Shown: piece after piece, positions 1-5,840 of the stretch
Layout: every line of letters begins with the position of its first letter
How positions within the stretch are numbered: position 1 is the first letter of the stretch
Assembly (NCBI GenBank): GCA_028685275.1
Contig: JAQUEG010000039.1
Location: 1 to 6,835, forward strand
Source: Bacilli bacterium
GTDB taxonomy: Bacteria; Bacillota_I; Bacilli_A; RF39; UBA660
Reading direction: 5' to 3'
DNA length: 6,835 nt
Position numbers and translations under genes: made by a program
Notes under the pieces: generated by a model
Databases searched by the model: none
What the model was told of the DNA's origin: nothing
What the model saw: only the letters and a program-made list of their open reading frames with translations

Positions 1-469
1 CGGTATAAGGTCCTAAACCAGGAGAACCAATAAACCCTGCTACAGATGATGTGTTAATAATACACCCTTCTTTTTGCTTCATCATAACTGCCATTACATG
101 TTTTAAGCCAAAATATATTCCTTTAATATTTACCCCTAAAACAAAGTCTAAGTTTTCAGCAGTAGTATCAACGATATTTTGGACTTTACCTTCTACACCA
201 GCATTATTAATAAAAATATCAATTTTACCATATTTATTAAGCGTTGCTTCAACGTAACGCTTAACTTCTTCTTCCTTCGATACATCTGCTACTTGAATAA
301 GATAATTATTTTCATCTAAATTTAATGTGGCAACCAATTCCCTTAAACTATCTTCATTAATATCAACTAATGTTAATTTAGCACCATTATTAGCAAATAA
401 TTTTGCAATTGCCTCGCCAATACCACCTGCCGCTCCTGTTATTATAATAACTTTATCTTGAAATTCCAT
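1..469 (-). CDS. Short-chain dehydrogenase/reductase (SDR), 3'-truncated by the window edge
   Basis: NAD(P)-dependent oxidoreductase of the classical SDR family, cytosolic, substrate unknown. The first 156 residues are present. They show the Rossmann cofactor motif TGAAGGIG (residues 11-18), an Asp at the end of the second strand (LVDIN, D36) that usually favours NAD(H) over NADP(H), NNAG (88-91), the catalytic Asn in VNIKG (N114) and the catalytic Ser in NTSSVAG (S142). Tyr155 lies 13 residues after S142, as expected for the YxxxK pair; the Lys falls outside the window. Classical SDRs are about 250 residues, so some 90 residues are missing. The start is fixed by GGAGGTG at 475-481, five bases upstream. 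The gene lies 57 bases downstream of a PII-like gene with no convincing terminator between, so read-through from that operon is possible. SDR membership is certain; the substrate cannot be told. Confidence 0.93.
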   Translation of the reverse strand, partial: MEFQDKVIIITGAAGGIGEAIAKLFANNGAKLTLVDINEDSLRELVATLNLDENNYLIQVADVSKEEEVKRYVEATLNKYGKIDIFINNAGVEGKVQNIVDTTAENLDFVLGVNIKGIYFGLKHVMAVMMKQKEGCIINTSSVAGFIGSPGLGPYT

Positions 470-526
470 GCTTTCACCTCCATATTTCTTTTAATAGCAT
501 GTTCATTTTTTAATAATTTATAATTT

Positions 527-838
527 TTAAATGCCAATTACATTTTCAACATCCAAAACAAAAGTAATTCCTTTTCCTTTTTCCTTGATATTTAACTTAC
601 TTGTTATTTCATCAATAACGAATTTTTCTTTTTCCTGCTCAACTACAATCATAATAATTTCTTTTTCAGGTTCAATCGGAAACCCAAATATTTTTCCTTT
701 TTCATAAATACTAGAACCACGACCATTAATTACAGTACCACCTTCGGCACCTCCTTCTTTAGAAGCCGCAATTACATTAGCTGCCATCCCCTTATCAACA
801 ATAGTAATAATTAATTTATACTTTTTATCATTATCCAT
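527..838 (-). CDS. PII-like regulator 2 of the DUF1538 operon (P-II family, divergent)
   Basis: Small (103 aa) soluble protein of the PII/GlnB superfamily, probably a trimer that senses a small ligand and controls a partner membrane protein. The ferredoxin-like pattern is visible: strand YKLIITIV (7-14), a helix region, a T-loop segment (about 39-60, GRGSSIYEKGKIFGFPIEPEKE region), strand EIIMIVVE (60-67), helix, then a B-loop/C-terminal strand GKGITFVLDV (88-97) that aligns with GDGKIFVFDV of GlnB. The Lys of the canonical GDGK motif is replaced by Ile (GKGI), and the T-loop Tyr51 motif YRGAEY of GlnB/GlnK is absent. It therefore should not be named glnB or glnK. It lies two bases downstream of a second PII-like gene and last in the DUF1538 cluster. 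The Shine-Dalgarno AAGGTG lies nine bases upstream. Regulation of the adjacent membrane proteins is inferred from context; the ligand is unknown. Confidence 0.85.
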   Translation of the reverse strand: MDNDKKYKLIITIVDKGMAANVIAASKEGGAEGGTVINGRGSSIYEKGKIFGFPIEPEKEIIMIVVEQEKEKFVIDEITSKLNIKEKGKGITFVLDVENVIGI

Positions 839-840
839 TT

Positions 841-1191
841 TTAATCACACCTTTCTTCTATATTTAATAAACTTCTTAAGCCATACCATTCTTTCAAATT
901 TATAACCAGCGCAATTCCAGTTCCTGGTTCGGTTAATTTTCCAACCTTTGTTACCCTTGTTAAAAGTGATTTAATTTTTGTTGCTTTTTCAATCACTAAA
1001 ATAATTTCTTTTTCGGGTGCAAATTTAATTCCAAAAATATTTTCACAAAGATTTTTGTCAACACTACCTTCACCATAAAAGATAGTCCAACCCATAATTT
1101 TTTCTTTCATTAATCGTTTTATTATTTTATGAGATTGACCACGATTAATAATTATTATTACTAATTTATATATATCATTTTTATTATCCAT
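841..1191 (-). CDS. PII-like regulator 1 of the DUF1538 operon (P-II family, divergent)
   Basis: A 116-aa PII-superfamily protein, paralogous to the gene just downstream. Both share the block IFG-x3-xPEKEII-x-V: residues 52-65 here (IFGIKFAPEKEIIL) and 50-63 in the neighbour, at the end of the T-loop. The first strand is IYKLVIIII (7-15). The B-loop region reads PGTGIALVINL (89-99), keeping the GxG of GDGK but not the Lys. The T-loop differs strongly from its paralogue (GEGSVDKNLCEN, with a Cys at 49), and a short C-terminal extension ends in ERCD. Two diverged PII-like subunits in tandem suggest a heterotrimer or two sensors with different ligands. GGAGG at 1200-1204 lies inside the last codons of the upstream membrane gene, eight bases before the start, which indicates translational coupling. 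The family call rests on fold pattern and context; the ligand and target are inference. Confidence 0.8.
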   Translation of the reverse strand: MDNKNDIYKLVIIIINRGQSHKIIKRLMKEKIMGWTIFYGEGSVDKNLCENIFGIKFAPEKEIILVIEKATKIKSLLTRVTKVGKLTEPGTGIALVINLKEWYGLRSLLNIEERCD

Positions 1192-1194
1192 AAT

Positions 1195-1923
1195 TTATTC
1201 CTCCGTCCTTTTATTTCGTTCATATAAACAACCTAAAACGAGAATCATTATAATTGGAATAATTGCCACTAATGATAACATACCAAAATCATCTACTATA
1301 GTATTGAATCCACTAACAGTTTGGGCATAACTAGCAGTAATTACCAAAAGAAAAGTTGCAATTAACGGGCCAATAACAATCCCACCAGCATCAAAAGCGA
1401 TAGCAACAAACAATGGACTAGCATATTTAGTTAAAATAAGAGCGATTAAATAACTAGGGAATACAAAATACCATAATGATAATCCCATTAAAATTCTTAA
1501 AATAGCTAATGATACTGATACTCCTACACCAGTTGCTAAAAAACCCCAAAATAATTTAGGTTTAATATAACCAGTAGTAATTTCTTCTATTTCATCAATT
1601 AAAATTTTTACTGCCGGTTCTGCTAAAGTAACAATAAAACCCAAAACAAAGGCAATTGGGACCATTAACCAGTTATTATTTAGCGATCCAATTGCTTTAC
1701 CAAGCGATGATCCCGCTGCAATAAAACTAATATTAACCCCATGTAAAAAGAAAATTAATCCTATAAAAGTTAATAACATTCCTTTAATAATAGTAATCAT
1801 TTGTGAACGGTTTAATTTTAATAAAAATATTTGCATAATTACCAAAATAAGTAATAAAGGAATAAAAGCATAAAAAGATTCTAAAAAAACATCAAAAAAA
1901 CCATTTGTTAATTCTTTAATCAT
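1195..1923 (-). CDS. DUF1538 family integral membrane protein, second half-gene
   Basis: A very hydrophobic 242-aa protein with about six or seven membrane segments (roughly 18-36, 45-65, 87-105, 124-146, 150-166, 169-200, 214-233). It carries the hallmarks of the DUF1538 family: GVNIS...GSSLGKAIG (62-79), AEPAV (101-105) and FDAGGIVIGP (177-186). The small-residue-rich motifs inside membrane stretches look like discontinuous helices, as in secondary transporters or channels. The same three motifs occur at similar places in the neighbour encoded upstream, so the two are duplicated halves. In other bacteria DUF1538 often occurs as one protein of double length. The start ATG overlaps the upstream TGA (ATGA), and GGGGGTGA lies seven bases before it. 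The charged tail RNKRTEE is probably cytosolic, where the PII-like partners would bind. No substrate is known to me; a transport role is inference. Confidence 0.88.
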   Translation of the reverse strand: MIKELTNGFFDVFLESFYAFIPLLLILVIMQIFLLKLNRSQMITIIKGMLLTFIGLIFFLHGVNISFIAAGSSLGKAIGSLNNNWLMVPIAFVLGFIVTLAEPAVKILIDEIEEITTGYIKPKLFWGFLATGVGVSVSLAILRILMGLSLWYFVFPSYLIALILTKYASPLFVAIAFDAGGIVIGPLIATFLLVITASYAQTVSGFNTIVDDFGMLSLVAIIPIIMILVLGCLYERNKRTEE

Positions 1924-2609
1924 CCGATAATCACCCCCAATATAAGGACTGCTAAAATTGGGCCAATAGAAGCCAGAGCAACAAAACCAAAACTTTCTTC
2001 TGTTCCTTTGGCAATTCCTTTGATTGAAGTAAGGCCAAGTCCTAATGCCAAAAGAAACGGCGATATTATTGGTCCGGTTGTTACTCCACCAGAATCAAAT
2101 GCAATCGTGAAAAACTGATAAGGTGCTAGATATGAAAAAATAAAAATAAAAATATAGCAACTAATCAATAAGGTTTTTAAAGAAATATTGAAAATAAACC
2201 GAAGTAAAGCAAGACCTAAAAATATACCTACCCCTAAAGCCATAACTATTATTAATAAATAACTAGGAACAATTCCATTTATTACAATATCAGTTTGCGG
2301 TGCAAAAACTAAAACAGCTGGTTCTGCTACTGTCAAAGCAAAACCTAAAGCTACTATTAAACCAATTACAAACCATAAACTAGTTTTTGTAATTAATGAT
2401 TGCCCAATTTTTTTACCAAGGGGCAACAAACTAACATTCGCACCAATTACAAATAAAATAAAGCCAATTGTTGCCATTAATACACCAATTACAAAAATAA
2501 TAATTGATTTTATTGATATATCAATAAACAATAACAATAAAATAAAAATAAAAATAGTTAACGGAATAATTGAATAAATTATTTCTAAAATAATATCTTT
2601 TATATTCAT
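1920..2609 (-). CDS. DUF1538 family integral membrane protein, first half-gene
   Basis: A 229-aa polytopic inner-membrane protein and the first gene of the DUF1538/PII-like operon. Hydrophobic segments lie at about 12-29, 34-57, 78-102, 115-138, 143-163, 166-192 and 207-228. Conserved family motifs are GANVSLLPLGKKIG (56-69), AEPAV (95-99) and FDSGGVTTGP (171-180). This copy keeps more polar residues in the last motif (Ser, Thr, Thr) than its partner (Ala, Ile, Val, Ile), so it may line the substrate path while the partner has drifted. AGGAGG at 2617-2622 precedes the start by seven bases, and an extended -10 promoter lies just upstream. The 4-nt ATGA overlap with the next gene implies coupled synthesis and probably a one-to-one complex. 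Family assignment is good; function is uncharacterised as far as I know. Confidence 0.88.
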   Translation of the reverse strand: MNIKDIILEIIYSIIPLTIFIFILLLLFIDISIKSIIIFVIGVLMATIGFILFVIGANVSLLPLGKKIGQSLITKTSLWFVIGLIVALGFALTVAEPAVLVFAPQTDIVINGIVPSYLLIIVMALGVGIFLGLALLRFIFNISLKTLLISCYIFIFIFSYLAPYQFFTIAFDSGGVTTGPIISPFLLALGLGLTSIKGIAKGTEESFGFVALASIGPILAVLILGVIIG

Positions 2610-2616
2610 TATTAGG

Positions 2617-2622
2617 CCTCCT
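2617..2622 (-). promoter_or_regulatory. Ribosome binding site of the first DUF1538 gene
   Basis: A perfect AGGAGG lies seven bases before the ATG at 2609. It fixes the start and marks the first gene of this operon as strongly translated. Confidence 0.8.
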
Positions 2623-2645
2623 AGGTGTATTTTCTACCTTAAATA

Positions 2646-2673
2646 ATTATATCATATTTCAACTATTTTCGAA
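2646..2673 (-). promoter_or_regulatory. Promoter of the DUF1538/PII-like operon
   Basis: On the minus strand there is a perfect -10 TATAAT (2646-2651) with an upstream TG one base away (2653-2654), which makes an extended -10. A weak -35 TTCGAA (2668-2673) lies 16 bases upstream. Initiation near 2639 would give a leader of about 30 bases before the DUF1538 start. The promoter sits directly downstream of the terminator of the preceding operon, so the two minus-strand operons look independently transcribed. Confidence 0.65.
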
Positions 2674-2682
2674 TTAAATATT

Positions 2683-2708
2683 AAAAAAAACAATCAATTA
2701 CGATTGTT
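2683..2708 (-). terminator. Intrinsic terminator of the activase operon
   Basis: On the minus strand a 7-bp stem AACAATC/GATTGTT (2702-2708 with 2689-2695) closes a six-base loop and runs into eight Ts (2683-2690). The TAA stop of the activase gene (2698-2700) lies in the loop, so the 5' arm is still coding. The stem is AT-rich and modest, but the T-tract is long. Confidence 0.72.
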
Positions 2709-3660
2709 CTTTTATTTTAATAGCACCATTCTCACAACGATTACCCCAAGAATCAATTAAGTAACCATCTTTAAACACACATATAATTTCACAATTATTA
2801 GCACATTTCTTACACTCAACACCTCTAGTTTCAAATTCAATTTCATTTATATCAAAATCAAAATCTTTTTCTGATTTTTTATTCTTTGCTAATATTGCCA
2901 CTCCTAAAGCCCCCAATAAATGAGAATTAGGATCAACTATTATTTCTTCTTTTGTAACATCACTAAAAGCTTTAATAACACCAATATTTTTACTAACACC
3001 ACCTTGAAAAACAATCGGTGATTTAATTTTTTTACCTTTACCTACATTATTTAAATAATTAGTTACTACTGCTTTACATAAACCAGCAACTATATCCTCA
3101 CGACGATGCCCAATTTGCATTTTATGAACAAGATCTGATTCCGCAAAAACAGTACAACGCGCGGCAATATTAGTTGGATTATTACTTTGTAGTGCTAAAG
3201 GACCAAATTCTTCTACTTCTAGTCCTAATCTTCGTGCTTGACTAGTTAAAAAGGCTCCTGTTCCCGCCGCACATAAAGTATTCATCGCATAATCAACTAC
3301 TATCCCATCTTCAATTATAATTATTTTAGAATCTTGTCCCCCAATTTCGAAAATTGTTCTAACTTCCGGATATAAAGAAGTAGTGCCAATCGCATGCGCT
3401 GTTATCTCATTTTTAACTACATTAGCACCTAAAATAGTTCCAGTTAATTTACGAGCTGAACCAGTTGTACCTACACCTACCACTTTATATTTTTTTTGTT
3501 CAAATTGATTTGCTAATTCACTAATTAATCTTTTAACCGCGCCAATTGGATTTCCTTCCGTCCAAAGATAAGCTTCTGCTAATATTTTATTATTTTTATC
3601 AATAATAACACCTTTAGTCGAAATTGAACCAACATCAACACCTAAATATGCTTTTTTCAT
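2698..3660 (-). CDS. Acyl-CoA dehydratase activase (BadF/BadG/BcrA/BcrD ATPase family, HgdC-like) with Cys-rich tail
   Basis: ATP-hydrolysing Fe-S protein that in this family injects a low-potential electron into a partner protein. It is 320 aa, somewhat longer than HgdC (about 260). The ASKHA-fold ATPase signs are GVDVGSISTKGVI (7-19, phosphate 1), GVGTTGSAR (62-70), FEIGGQDSK (104-112) and FQGGVSKN (218-225). The two Cys that hold the [4Fe-4S] cluster between subunits of the homodimer are C130 in NTLCAAGTGAF and C169 in ARCTVFAESDLV. The extra C-terminal part (283-309) has Cys at 283, 286, 290, 294 and 309 and the end GNRCENG. A similar block links activase and DUF2229 parts in large fused homologues. 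It is the last gene of the operon, and its ATG overlaps the preceding TAA by one base (TAATG). Family is certain; the electron acceptor is unknown. Confidence 0.93.
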   Translation of the reverse strand: MKKAYLGVDVGSISTKGVIIDKNNKILAEAYLWTEGNPIGAVKRLISELANQFEQKKYKVVGVGTTGSARKLTGTILGANVVKNEITAHAIGTTSLYPEVRTIFEIGGQDSKIIIIEDGIVVDYAMNTLCAAGTGAFLTSQARRLGLEVEEFGPLALQSNNPTNIAARCTVFAESDLVHKMQIGHRREDIVAGLCKAVVTNYLNNVGKGKKIKSPIVFQGGVSKNIGVIKAFSDVTKEEIIVDPNSHLLGALGVAILAKNKKSEKDFDFDINEIEFETRGVECKKCANNCEIICVFKDGYLIDSWGNRCENGAIKIKEQS

Positions 3661-4727
3661 TACCTCTTTTCCTTCCTCATTTCAATCATATCATAAAATG
3701 CTTCTAATCTAGTTTTAATCCCCGTTTCACTAGTTTGCGTATCAAAACTTAAATACAAAATAGGAATTTTATAATCATTACTAATATTCTGTAATACTGA
3801 CATTGCATCTGCTTCTGGCATACAACCAAACGATTTAACATGAATAAGACCATCATACCCATCTTTTGCTAAACGAAGAGCTTCGCTTACTGTATCCGTT
3901 CCGGTCGCTCCAATATCATATTGTAAATAACCTTTAATTCTAGTTTTAATATCTTTATCTTTTCTTAAAAATAAACTATTAGAAATATTCATAGTTCTAG
4001 TAATAACCATTCCTTTTTTAGCTAATTCTTTCTCTATATAATGATTACTAAATGGTTCCATAATAGTATAATATTCACCTATTATCCCGACTCTTAATGG
4101 TTTTTTTGGTTTTTTTGTTTTAATAATTTTAAATTGTTTATAATAATTTTGATAAACATCATTCATTTCTTTTTTTGTTTTAACTTTTCTTAATGCTTCT
4201 AAAAATTCTTTTTGTAATTTGTCAAAACTACCACTTACTACTTCAAAGCCAACATTTTCCCGAATAAAACCTTCTACTTTGTCAATTATCTTAACCATTC
4301 TAATCATTAACGCCATGTAATTTGTTAATTTACTAATTGATAAACGAGGATTAACTTTTTTAAAATCAGAAAAAAAAGTATATGGTTTACGATAACTAAC
4401 TTTAGCTAAATTAATAAAAATAAAATCATAACCTAAATCCTTTAAAATTTGTTCATGTAATTCGCCATAATAACCCAAACGACATAACCCACCTGTTTGC
4501 ATTAAAGTGTTCGCACCCTCTTCTAAGGCTTCAATATAATTACCTAAATTGTATTTAAATGGTGAACAAACAAATTCTGGACTATGCATACTACCTAATT
4601 CTAATGTTTTTTTTGTAATTGGTGGTGGAATAATATAATCAGCATCTAAAGCATTTTTAACCAAAAATTCAATTGCTACCCAATAATTCCCAAGATGCGG
4701 AAAACTAACTTTCTTTTTGTTTTTCAT
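3660..4727 (-). CDS. 2-hydroxyacyl-CoA dehydratase (HgdB-like) family protein, accessory reductase component
   Basis: A 355-aa protein of the HGD-D/CoA-activase-associated family, likely an Fe-S cluster reductase partner of the downstream activase. Family motifs are VSFPHLGNYW (7-16), LELGSMHSPEFVCSPFKYNLGNYIEA (42-67, Cys54), GGLCRLGYYGE (79-89, Cys82), a basic linker at 195-212, the second-domain start RVGIIGEYY (212-220), SFGCMPEADA (299-308, Cys302) and the C-terminal LSFDTQTSETGIKTRLEAF (326-344). Three Cys at such positions could bind one [4Fe-4S] or a double-cubane cluster. The usual GG-x-GPCR-x-GYY segment is shortened to GGLCRLGYY, losing one Cys position seen in some homologues. The start lies inside the end of the upstream gene (23-base overlap), with AAGGA at 4739-4743 as ribosome site. 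It lacks companions that would mark a true dehydratase, so a redox accessory role is more likely. The substrate is unknown. Confidence 0.85.
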   Translation of the reverse strand: MKNKKKVSFPHLGNYWVAIEFLVKNALDADYIIPPPITKKTLELGSMHSPEFVCSPFKYNLGNYIEALEEGANTLMQTGGLCRLGYYGELHEQILKDLGYDFIFINLAKVSYRKPYTFFSDFKKVNPRLSISKLTNYMALMIRMVKIIDKVEGFIRENVGFEVVSGSFDKLQKEFLEALRKVKTKKEMNDVYQNYYKQFKIIKTKKPKKPLRVGIIGEYYTIMEPFSNHYIEKELAKKGMVITRTMNISNSLFLRKDKDIKTRIKGYLQYDIGATGTDTVSEALRLAKDGYDGLIHVKSFGCMPEADAMSVLQNISNDYKIPILYLSFDTQTSETGIKTRLEAFYDMIEMRKEKR

Positions 4728-5643
4728 TTACAACATCCTTCTTTAATTTTATTATATCAACAAAACTTTCTAATCTAGTTTCCATTCCGGCATTTCCTTC
4801 TTGTTCATCTAAAACTAAATTTAAAATAGGCTTTCCCTTAACTTTTCTAATAATCATTTCATTAACTAAAGAATCAGGGCCGCACGGAAAAGAACTCATT
4901 AAAACAATACCGTCAACTTGCTTTTGATATAACTTTATCGCTCCTAATAATTCTTTATTATAGGTCCATGGTAATGTTGGACTCATTTCTTTAGCTTCTT
5001 GTTTTGCTTCTTGTTTAGGCGAAATTTCACCGATTATAATAATGCAATCTAATTTTTCTAAATATTTAACAATTGGTTCGCCAACAAATTTATCATATAT
5101 GTTATAAGCATGAGAAACTATCAATACCTTTAATTCACTATCACGTTTTAATAATTCTTGTTGTTTTTTTAATTCTAATTGAAAATAAGTTTTTTCAGCT
5201 TGCTTAGCCATAAAATATGCTCTAATTATTTCAAATTTACGTTTATTTAATTCTTTTCCCATTTTCATAAAAGCCTTAAACTCTGTTTGTTTTTTACGAT
5301 GATCAATATTATAATTTAATATTTTTATATTTTGATCCCGAAAAGTATTAGCAATTACATCATAAGCAGCTTGAAATTTAGTACAAACAACTTCCCCTAA
5401 ACCAAAATTAGCAATGCGAGGGACTAAAATATAATCACACTTATCAATTAAATAATGAACGTGACCTAAATAAATTTTTGAAGATAAGCAGCTTTCATCC
5501 ATCGCATAATTAATGCCATCTTTAACAATTTGACGATTAGTTTCTGGACTTAAAACAATTTCACAACCTAATTCATGAAAAAAAGTTTCCCATAAATAAC
5601 GATATTTATAATACAAAAAAGCTCTTGGAATCCCTATTTTCAT
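4705..5643 (-). CDS. Acyl-CoA dehydratase activase-related protein (DUF2229 family)
   Basis: First gene of the three-gene operon, 312 aa from the preferred start. The N-terminus MKIGIPRAFLYYKYRYLW and ELGCEIVLSPETN are typical of DUF2229. Further motifs, numbered from the first of two Met codons, are AMDESCLSSKIYLGHV (48-63, Cys53), VLIVSHAYNIYDKFVGEP (174-191), SSFPCGPDSLV (251-261, Cys255) and LDEQEGNAGMETRLESF (279-295). Cys28, 53, 70, 88, 201 and 255 are available; 53 and 255 sit in the conserved motifs and are the best cluster-ligand candidates. DUF2229 normally occurs inside large fused activase proteins; here it stands alone, as in some Firmicutes. Two ATGs stand in tandem (5646 and 5643). 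The second has the better Shine-Dalgarno spacing and gives the usual MKIGIPR start. It probably works with the two following gene products in ATP-driven electron transfer. Confidence 0.86.
   Translation of the reverse strand: MKIGIPRAFLYYKYRYLWETFFHELGCEIVLSPETNRQIVKDGINYAMDESCLSSKIYLGHVHYLIDKCDYILVPRIANFGLGEVVCTKFQAAYDVIANTFRDQNIKILNYNIDHRKKQTEFKAFMKMGKELNKRKFEIIRAYFMAKQAEKTYFQLELKKQQELLKRDSELKVLIVSHAYNIYDKFVGEPIVKYLEKLDCIIIIGEISPKQEAKQEAKEMSPTLPWTYNKELLGAIKLYQKQVDGIVLMSSFPCGPDSLVNEMIIRKVKGKPILNLVLDEQEGNAGMETRLESFVDIIKLKKDVVNEKQKES
4993..5016 (-). repeat. 12-bp in-frame tandem duplication (KQEA-KQEA)
   Basis: Two adjacent 12-base units in the DUF2229 gene, AAACAAGAAGCA and AAACAAGAAGCT, differ by one base and encode KQEA twice (residues 211-218). 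They fall in a charged, probably exposed loop between two conserved domains. This looks like a recent slippage duplication that the protein tolerates. Confidence 0.7.
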
Positions 5644-5648
5644 CATTA

Positions 5649-5654
5649 CACCTC
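5649..5654 (-). promoter_or_regulatory. Ribosome binding site that decides the DUF2229 start
   Basis: GAGGTG on the minus strand lies two bases before the ATG at 5646 but five bases before the ATG at 5643. Two bases is too short for efficient initiation, so 5643 is preferred. An alternative AGGA at 5658-5661 could serve the first ATG at 11 bases. The two choices differ by one Met only. Confidence 0.65.
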
Positions 5655-5666
5655 ATGTCCTTTTTG

Positions 5667-5695
5667 ATTTTAACATACATTTAATATTAGTTCAA
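5667..5695 (-). promoter_or_regulatory. Promoter of the three-gene activase operon
   Basis: On the minus strand -35 TTGAAC (5690-5695) and -10 TAAAAT (5667-5672) are 17 bases apart, with TG one base upstream of the -10 (5674-5675). Initiation near 5660 leaves a very short leader that contains little beyond the ribosome site, so a leader riboswitch for this transcript is unlikely. Confidence 0.6.
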
Positions 5696-5731
5696 ATACA
5701 AAAATTATCTTATAATTTATTAAAAAGGTTC

Positions 5732-5746
5732 CTAATTAGTAATTAG
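5732..5746. repeat. 15-nt palindrome, candidate operator
   Basis: CTAATTA-G-TAATTAG is a perfect inverted repeat with 7-base arms about a single central base. It lies 37 bases upstream of the activase-operon -35 box. Its position suits a dimeric regulator, but in such AT-rich DNA chance symmetry is common. Confidence 0.35.
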
Positions 5747-5760
5747 ACTTTTAATATAAT

Positions 5761-5791
5761 AATAAAGCCCTTATAAAATAAGGGCTTTATT
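5761..5791. terminator. Stand-alone 13-bp hairpin, terminator-like in both directions
   Basis: AATAAAGCCCTTA (5761-5773) and TAAGGGCTTTATT (5779-5791) pair perfectly around a 5-base loop with a GC-containing core (GCCC/GGGC). Both sides are T-rich on their own strand (TTTATTTATT after the stem on plus, TTTATTATTATATT on minus). This is the shape of a bidirectional intrinsic terminator. Both neighbouring genes are transcribed away from it, so it ends no visible gene. It may end a small RNA, insulate the two promoters, or be a relic. Confidence 0.6.
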
Positions 5792-5840
5792 TATTGGAGC
5801 ATTGACTTGTCTTATTCAAGAAAAATCATTGCTAGAAAAG

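Noticed and set aside
51..257. Plus-strand 68-codon open frame
   Set aside because: It lies antisense to the well-supported SDR gene, whose Rossmann, NNAG and Ser/Tyr motifs fix the coding strand, and its product shows no recognisable domain.
527..838. Naming the PII-like gene glnB or glnK
   Set aside because: The GDGK Lys and the YRGAEY T-loop motif are absent and there is no amtB or glnA nearby; the neighbours are DUF1538 genes.
2698..5643. A complete 2-hydroxyglutaryl-, lactoyl- or benzoyl-CoA pathway
   Set aside because: Only activase-type and accessory HgdB-like parts are present; no CoA-transferase, second dehydratase subunit or ferredoxin gene is visible, so no pathway is assigned.
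5702..5718. AAATTAT-CTT-ATAATTT inverted repeat
   Set aside because: Short and purely AT in the arms; in this base composition it is easily expected by chance and it is not placed on a promoter element of a known gene.
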